Source: Chara braunii
Taxonomy: Eukaryota; Streptophyta; Charophyceae; Charales; Characeae
Assembly: GCA_003427395.1 (NCBI GenBank)
Contig: BFEA01000556.1
Coordinates: forward strand, 736,521-769,626
DNA: 33,106 nucleotides
Reading direction: 5' to 3'
The position numbers were made by a program, and so were the translations under genes. Shown here one piece after another: positions 28,516-33,106 of the stretch (its first letter is position 1; each line of letters starts with the position of its first letter). The notes beneath the pieces are model-generated. The model ran no database searches, was not told the origin of the DNA, and was given only the letters and a program-made list of their open reading frames with translations.

Positions 28516-29516
28516 TGCAAGGAAAATAAGCAACAACGAGATGACAAATTCTTGATTACACCATCACATTGAAAGCCAGATAGTCACACTGTGTCCAGAG
28601 AGCAGCATTGCACCAATAATACATCAATGGAGGTTCGTAGTACTAAAAACCAATGTCAAGGAGAGTTTTATCTCTCCGCCACAACACAAGAGTCCAGTCC
28701 CTTCACACTCCTACTTAGCGCTCAGCGCCCAGCCTACTCCTACACAACTACGATCAGCCTACTAGTAGACAATGCAACTGTTGATATCAGCGACAACCCG
28801 AAGTACTTGAAGATGTCGCCCAAATGCGGACCATCGCCAATACAAGGTATGTGCCTCACATCATCATCATCATCATCATCCTTCGCCCTTTACTGACTTT
28901 ACACCCACATCTTCCTCCCTTACACCCGAAGACCACTCATGCGCCTCACTGTAGTCCAAGCCCACCAGCTATGGTGGCTGGCCATGGCGCTGCCCTCAAC
29001 AGCGCCCTGCTTCCCTGCACGACCGCACGTGCTGCACCTTGCCTCTCAGCGCCAGCAGCAGCCCACGAGCATTTGCTCCAGCAGCGCTGCCGCTAGCATG
29101 CGAGTGCCTGAATGCCCTGAGAGTGGCGAGCTCTTTCCTATATGGAAAGAGCCTGCCTGCTTCGCAGCCTGGCAGGACTTGGCCTGGTCCTAGAAGCTTC
29201 CGGTAGGCCCCAGGATGCTGCGTGCTACTTTGCAGCTACTGGGCCTCTGTTGGTTGGGCCTCCCAACTGTCAGTGTATGGGGCTGCGTTTCTTGTCCAGG
29301 GCCTGCATGCTTTGGAAAGGCCCAGAAGGCCGTGGAAATGTCTTGGTTGCTCGGCCTGTGTTTCTCTCAACCAACTGGCGCGTCGCAACCGCCTGTATCC
29401 CAAATATGAAATTGACAGTCAAAGGCCTCTTGTAATATGTTAGGCCCGCCTTCACTTAGGGCGGGCACCACTGCAACCGGGGCCTATTAGGCCTGCCGAG
29501 GACCCAGATCCTCGCA
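28516..29516 (-). repeat. Element 2 5' LTR
   Basis: 1001 bp, direct copy of 20737-21723. It includes (ATC)n at about 28859-28879 and, at about 29131-29151, perfect palindrome arms CTCTTTCC and GGAAAGAG around TATAT. ORFs in both LTRs arise from the same repeated sequence and are not genes. Confidence 0.94.
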
Positions 29517-29894
29517 CCACTGCCAGGAACTTGTGGCTGTTCATAAGCAGGCCGCACTTTCCATGTACCGGCCTGGTGGTGTTGACCGGGTCAATTCACG
29601 GGAGCAAAAAATTTGAGGTTCAGCAATACAGAGACCAGGACAGTGATGGTTCAAAGGGAGGGCTCCCATGCTTCTGACATTATGGTTTAAGCCGCAGATC
29701 CTGTCGACATTGGCCATTCAATTGGCAACTGCGGGATGATTTATCTCAGGGAAGTGAGTCAACACCTTGTCCTTTCCCCTTGTTGTCAGAGCACAGGCAG
29801 GCTCAACTATCCCTTGACTGCGAATTTTGTCTCTGCCGCAGTTGCGGTTACTGGGATGAGGTGGTTTCTGTCTCTATGTACGAGGAAAACCTTT
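29517..29894. other. Host DNA between Elements 2 and 3
   Basis: 378 bp of single-copy-looking sequence starting with the CCAC target duplication. No ORF, exon or repeat is recognised. It is presumably the HSBP1-like intron resuming. Confidence 0.55.
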
Positions 29895-30847
29895 TGCGAG
29901 GGTTTCCCCTTGGCTAAGGCCTTGCAGCAGGCACGTGCCCACCCTTAGTGAAGGTGGCCCCTGAGTTCGTCAATTTTTTGCAAATCTTGGTGGGCGCCAA
30001 ACAGTTGCCACGTGCCAGTTGGTTACATCCCCCTCGCTTGAGAGAATCGAAAATACCCGTGAGGGGTTCCAGGCTCTTCCAGCAACGTGGTCGAACCAGG
30101 GAGCATCGCACGTTTGTGGGCGGGTGGGCATGCCTAACCAATTTGGTCCCAGGCCACTGTGTGAACGGGCCTGGGCGCAGACACTTTGGCCGAGACTGAA
30201 GCTACTGGAAATGCGGTCTCACGTGGGAAGCAAGCGGAAAGAGCCGGGCTCCGGGGTGGACATTAGGGCACTCGTGTGTAGATGCGGCAGTGCTGCTGGA
30301 GCAAGCGCTTGTGGGCTGCTGCGCTAGCGCAAGTATGCAGGTGCATGCGGGCATTGAGAGGAAGAGGGCGCTGCTGTGGGCAGCGCCATAGCCAGCCCTT
30401 GTAGCCGGGCTTGGCTTGGATTAGCCAGCGGAGGTGGTGGTGGTCGTCGTGTATGATGGAGATGACGTGGGTGTAGAAGTCGAGGGTGAGAGAGGGAGAG
30501 ACGAGGATATGATGTGAGGGCATGCACCTGGTCTTGGGGATGGTCTACAAGGGTCAACATCTTCATGTACTTCGGGTCTGCTGCTGACGTCAACAGGTTG
30601 CATCGTCAATTCGTAGGCTGGTAGTAGCTGCGTGCACTTAGCCTGGGCGCTGAGTGCCAAGTATGAGGCAAGACTCTGGATACATGGCGAGAGTATGCTC
30701 TCATTGTCATTTGGATTCGGTGGTTTGGTTTTTCGTTGGTGAATATCAGTGCATTTCTGCTTTTTGGACAGCGTTGGACTTTCTGGCTTTCAATGGGAAT
30801 TTGCATTCTGGATTTCTGTCATTTTGCTCTCTCTCATTTTCCTTGCA
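29895..30847 (+). repeat. Element 3 5' LTR
   Basis: 953 bp. It begins TGCGAGGG and ends CCTTGCA. Shared blocks with Element 2 LTRs (reverse-complemented) include CCCTTAGTGAAGGTGG, CGTGCCAGTTGGTT and GGCAGTGCTGCTGGAGCAA. Confidence 0.87.
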
Positions 30848-30850
30848 ATT

Positions 30851-30868
30851 TGGTATCGGAGCTGGTTC
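30851..30868 (+). promoter_or_regulatory. Element 3 primer-binding site
   Basis: TGGTATCGGAGCTGGTTC, one base from the Element 1 PBS, three bases after the LTR end, as in Element 2. Confidence 0.9.
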
Positions 30869-32142
30869 GACCTGTTCCTCTGGCTCTTTAGCAATAGCTG
30901 TTTGGTGCTTCGCTGGATATGGTTGGGCAGTGATAACGCTTGTTCGTGGGAATAGTGGCGGCCCAGTGTTGTGTGGGCGCGCCTGGAAGGCTATGTGGTG
31001 CTATGTGGGGTGCACGCTGGATGATGAGAGCTTGCTGATGTGGCATTTAAGCCGAGGTGGAACTGGATTGTGTTGTCGGCTGTGCCGTGGCATAGACCGG
31101 TCATCGTAAATGCACATCAGGTTACTGGTGAGAAATCTGTGGTTGGGGGCAGCATTATGAGGTACGTTGCTCCTTACCTTATCTACTGTCTTCGTTGCTT
31201 CTTACTGTGAGGAAGTGAGTTCTGTCTCGAGAGTCCTCTCATTGTGAGGTGTCGCGAGTGCTCAACCTTGAGAGTGACAAAGTTTTGTCTCGAGCGTCCT
31301 CTCATTTTGAGGTGTCGTGAGTGCTCAACCTTGAGAGTTGACAGAGTTCTATCTCGAGAGTCCTCTCATTGTGAGGTGTCGCGAGCACTCAACCTTGAGA
31401 GTCAACATTCTTCATGGGGAGCAAGCTGGTGGGAGACGGGCGTCGCCTCTGAAGGGCCCTGGATGAAGCACTCGGGTCATGTCCACCATGCCAACCCGGT
31501 GGGACTAGTACATGCATGCTTTGCCGCTTGTCTTTTGGTCTGCATGCTGTGCTGTACAGGTCATGTCGGGCAGGCCAGCCCTATGAGGGAGAGACGAGTA
31601 CCGGGCCGTCTATAAAGAGACTCCGGCGGGGATACACGACTCATGCTGTACGCGAGTATAAAAATAGTATGGTTGGGGCTGGCCAGTTATGCCTTGACTT
31701 GGGGCACAGGGGTGGGCCGATTGCACACCTTCAGACACACCGTTGAACCAGAGCTTCAGGACGTTACACAAGTGACCACAAGGGGAGGAAAGATTCTAGT
31801 AAACAGTTCAATTGTTTATTATTGTAAAATTCCGTTATGCATGCACACCAGCAAATTATTTTATTTTTATCTTCGATTGGTTAGTTGTGACGGATTTTGA
31901 TAACAACTGACAGACAACTGCAGATAGGTACTAATTATTCCTTGCTGCATGCAATCGGTTTTAGACTAGTCAAAAGTAGGAATATAATTGTTTAGGAATC
32001 TGAGATTGTCTGCTGTTAACTTGACTACTTTCTGACGAAGCTGGCCCAAACATTTATTTTATTGTTTTTTAATCGGTTGGATGCCATGCGGCGGTAGGTC
32101 CCAGCGAGGACTCTCGTACAGATTGCGGACCACCCATAGCTC
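30869..32142 (+). other. Element 3 long leader
   Basis: Untranslated. It corresponds segment by segment to the Element 2 leader, but has the 63-bp unit three times (31217-31406) where Element 2 has it once. ORFs here are short and not shared with Element 2. Confidence 0.75.
31217..31406 (+). repeat. Three tandem copies of a 63-64-bp leader unit
   Basis: Units start near 31217, 31280 and 31344. Each has TCTCGAGAGTCCTCTCATT or a variant, GTGAGGTGTCG and CTCAACCTTGAGAGT. The last contains the hairpin CTCAA-CC-TTGAG. A single copy is found in Element 2 at about 28016-28085. Confidence 0.88.
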
Positions 32143-32695
32143 ATGAGTGGAGATGATAGTGAGGTTGAGAGACCAGAGCAAGACGATAGGAGGCTCTTAC
32201 TCGGAGACTTGCACGCAGTCTGCCAATCAGTTTCCTAGAGTTAGAACGAGGAGAGGAAAGGAGACTGCGGAGAGAAGCCAGAGAGAGGGCGGCGTGCCAA
32301 TCAGTTTCCTAGAGTTAGAACGAGGAGAGGAAAGGAGACTGCGGAGAGAAGCCAGAGAGAGGGCGGCGTCGCAGAGGGTAAGGCAGCCAACGCCGAAAGG
32401 GCAGTAGCAGCAGCATTAGCAGCAGACGCTAGAGCCAATGCCCAGACAGCCATGGCTACGGCCTCTACCATGTCACAAGCCTCATCTCAGGCCTCTTCGT
32501 CAGGTGTCAGTTAGGGTATGACCCAGACTTCCGTTAGTCAATCTGCTGGCTTGCAGGTCAGCCAGCAGCAACAACTGTCAGCAGAGGATTATGACATCCA
32601 AGAAGTGGACATTCTCCATAATGAGTTAGAACGCCCGTTGCAGGATGTAGAGGAGAGAAGAGAAAGAGCTAGGATTAGAAAAGCTAGGCTACCGT
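32143..32695 (+). pseudogene. Element 3 gag N-terminal fragment
   Basis: ATG at 32147 or just upstream (context GCTCATGAGTGGAGATG), then a frameshift. The frame matching Element 2 gag reads ISFLELERGEERRLRREARERAA, duplicated by a 74-bp tandem repeat (32221-32368), which shifts the frame again. Downstream AQTAMATASTMSQASSQASS, then a TAG at about 32513, and SQSAGLQVSQQQQLSAEDYD leading into the coiled coil EERRERARIRKARLP, where homology ends. All of these have counterparts in Element 2 gag. Confidence 0.85.
32221..32368 (+). repeat. 74-bp tandem duplication in Element 3 gag
   Basis: Two copies, 32221-32294 and 32295-32368, with no mismatch noticed. Since 74 is not a multiple of 3 it breaks the frame. 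High identity implies a recent duplication. Confidence 0.92.
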
Positions 32696-33049
32696 CTTCC
32701 CCCAAACATAACGCACATGCGTTGTATTGAAGTTTTCCAAAAAAATGGGTTTTGGGAAAGTTAGACCTTTTTCTTTGAATACAAGGGCACTTTGAATATA
32801 ATGCATACGTGTTCTATACGAATAATACGCATTGCGTTATATTTGAATTTCACGAAGAGAAAATTATTGTATTCGAATATAACCTTTTTTTTTTTGCCGA
32901 AGGTCAACGCCTGCTCCGTTTTTGCCTTGGTGAACAGGACAGGCCCGTGCAGGCCCGTAATCACAGTTCACTGCCCGTGCTCTCTCTCTCTTTCTCTCTC
33001 TGCTCTTCTTCAGGCAAGAAACTGCCCTCCAGGGCACTGACACGCGTTG

Positions 33050-33093
<44 letters not shown>

Positions 33094-33106
33094 CGTGCAC
33101 GAAGGC
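32696..33106. other. AT-rich non-coding DNA with palindromes and (CT)n
   Basis: No gene. It contains the palindromes AACGCA-CA-TGCGTT (32710-32723) and ACGCA-T-TGCGT (32827-32837), each followed by a GTATTGAA or ATATTTGAA motif, an imperfect inverted repeat between them, and (CT)n at 32974-33001 and 33054-33089. Confidence 0.6.

Larger units (their letters stand above)
20737..29516 (-). mobile_element. Element 2: chromodomain Ty3/gypsy retrotransposon (chromovirus), decayed
   Basis: An 8.8-kb element read right to left: 5' LTR (29516-28516), PBS, about 1.3 kb leader, gag (27218 to about 25700), CCHC finger (25709-25308), protease (25144), RT (about 24420-23800), RNase H (23843-23028), integrase plus chromodomain (23080-21839), polypurine tract (21734-21724) and 3' LTR (21723-20737). 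LTR termini are TGCGAGG...CCTTGCA. CCAC flanks both sides (20733-20736, 29517-29520). LTRs differ by roughly 3-4% over 300 aligned bases plus small indels. Many frameshifts, lost catalytic residues and two deletions in integrase make it inactive. It lies antisense inside an HSBP1-like intron. Confidence 0.94.
29895..32695 (+). mobile_element. Element 3: truncated relative of Element 2 on plus strand
   Basis: LTR (29895-30847), ATT spacer, PBS (30851-30868), about 1.27-kb leader and the N-terminal part of gag, after which homology stops at about 32695. The LTR aligns to the reverse complement of Element 2 LTRs at both termini (TGCGAGG, CCTTGCA) and internally, but is clearly diverged. Protease to 3' LTR are absent from the window, so it is a 5' fragment or continues elsewhere after a rearrangement. 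Confidence 0.88.

Noticed and set aside
29131-29151. CArG box in the Element 2 LTR palindrome
   Set aside because: Only five A/T bases between CC and GG instead of six.
1-33106. CRISPR arrays, rRNA, bacterial operons
   Set aside because: No regular spaced repeats, rRNA segments or prokaryotic gene organisation; tandem repeats present are direct duplications without spacers.

Overview
This looks like a piece of a land-plant or charophyte (streptophyte) nuclear genome. There are no bacterial operons, but there are large LTR retrotransposons whose primer-binding sites match the 3' end of the initiator tRNA-Met, GT/AG introns, long dinucleotide microsatellites and a plant-type HSBP1 gene fragment. 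A retrotransposon-rich alga such as Chara would fit, but the species is inferred, not shown.

Layout. 1-718 is flanking DNA with (GA)n and (CT)n(CA)n microsatellites. 719-13701 is Element 1, a Ty3/gypsy retrotransposon on the minus strand with about 2.3-kb LTRs (719-3036 and 11375-13701). Read from right to left its order is: PBS, Gag, CCHC finger, protease, RT, RNase H, a PHD-like zinc finger, integrase, then two or three accessory ORFs of unknown function before the 3' LTR. Its pol frame carries three in-frame stops, and several frameshifts separate the modules, but most catalytic residues survive. 13702-20736 is host DNA holding low-complexity pyrimidine tracts and the 5' part of a gene (+ strand). 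Two exons there, 18454-18522 and 20405-20428, encode the conserved N-terminal core of a plant heat-shock-factor-binding protein (HSBP1). The intron after the second exon is interrupted by retrotransposons, and the rest of the gene is not in the window.

20737-29516 is Element 2, a minus-strand chromodomain-bearing Ty3/gypsy element (chromovirus) with about 1-kb LTRs, a 4-bp target duplication and a 1.3-kb leader. It is clearly dead: the protease Asp, one RT Asp and parts of the integrase core are gone. 29895 to about 32695 is Element 3, a 5'-truncated-pol relative of Element 2 on the plus strand (LTR, PBS, leader, N-terminal gag), so the two related 5' LTRs lie head to head 378 bp apart. 32696-33106 is AT-rich DNA with palindromes and (CT)n.

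The points most worth following up are the PHD-like finger and the accessory 3' ORFs (with nuclear-localisation-like and SUMO-interaction-like motifs) of Element 1, the HSBP1 micro-exon with its retrotransposon-filled intron, an 11-nt repeat bracketing the Element 1 3' LTR, and the inverted pair of Element 2/3 LTRs. All domain calls were made by eye; no database search was run.
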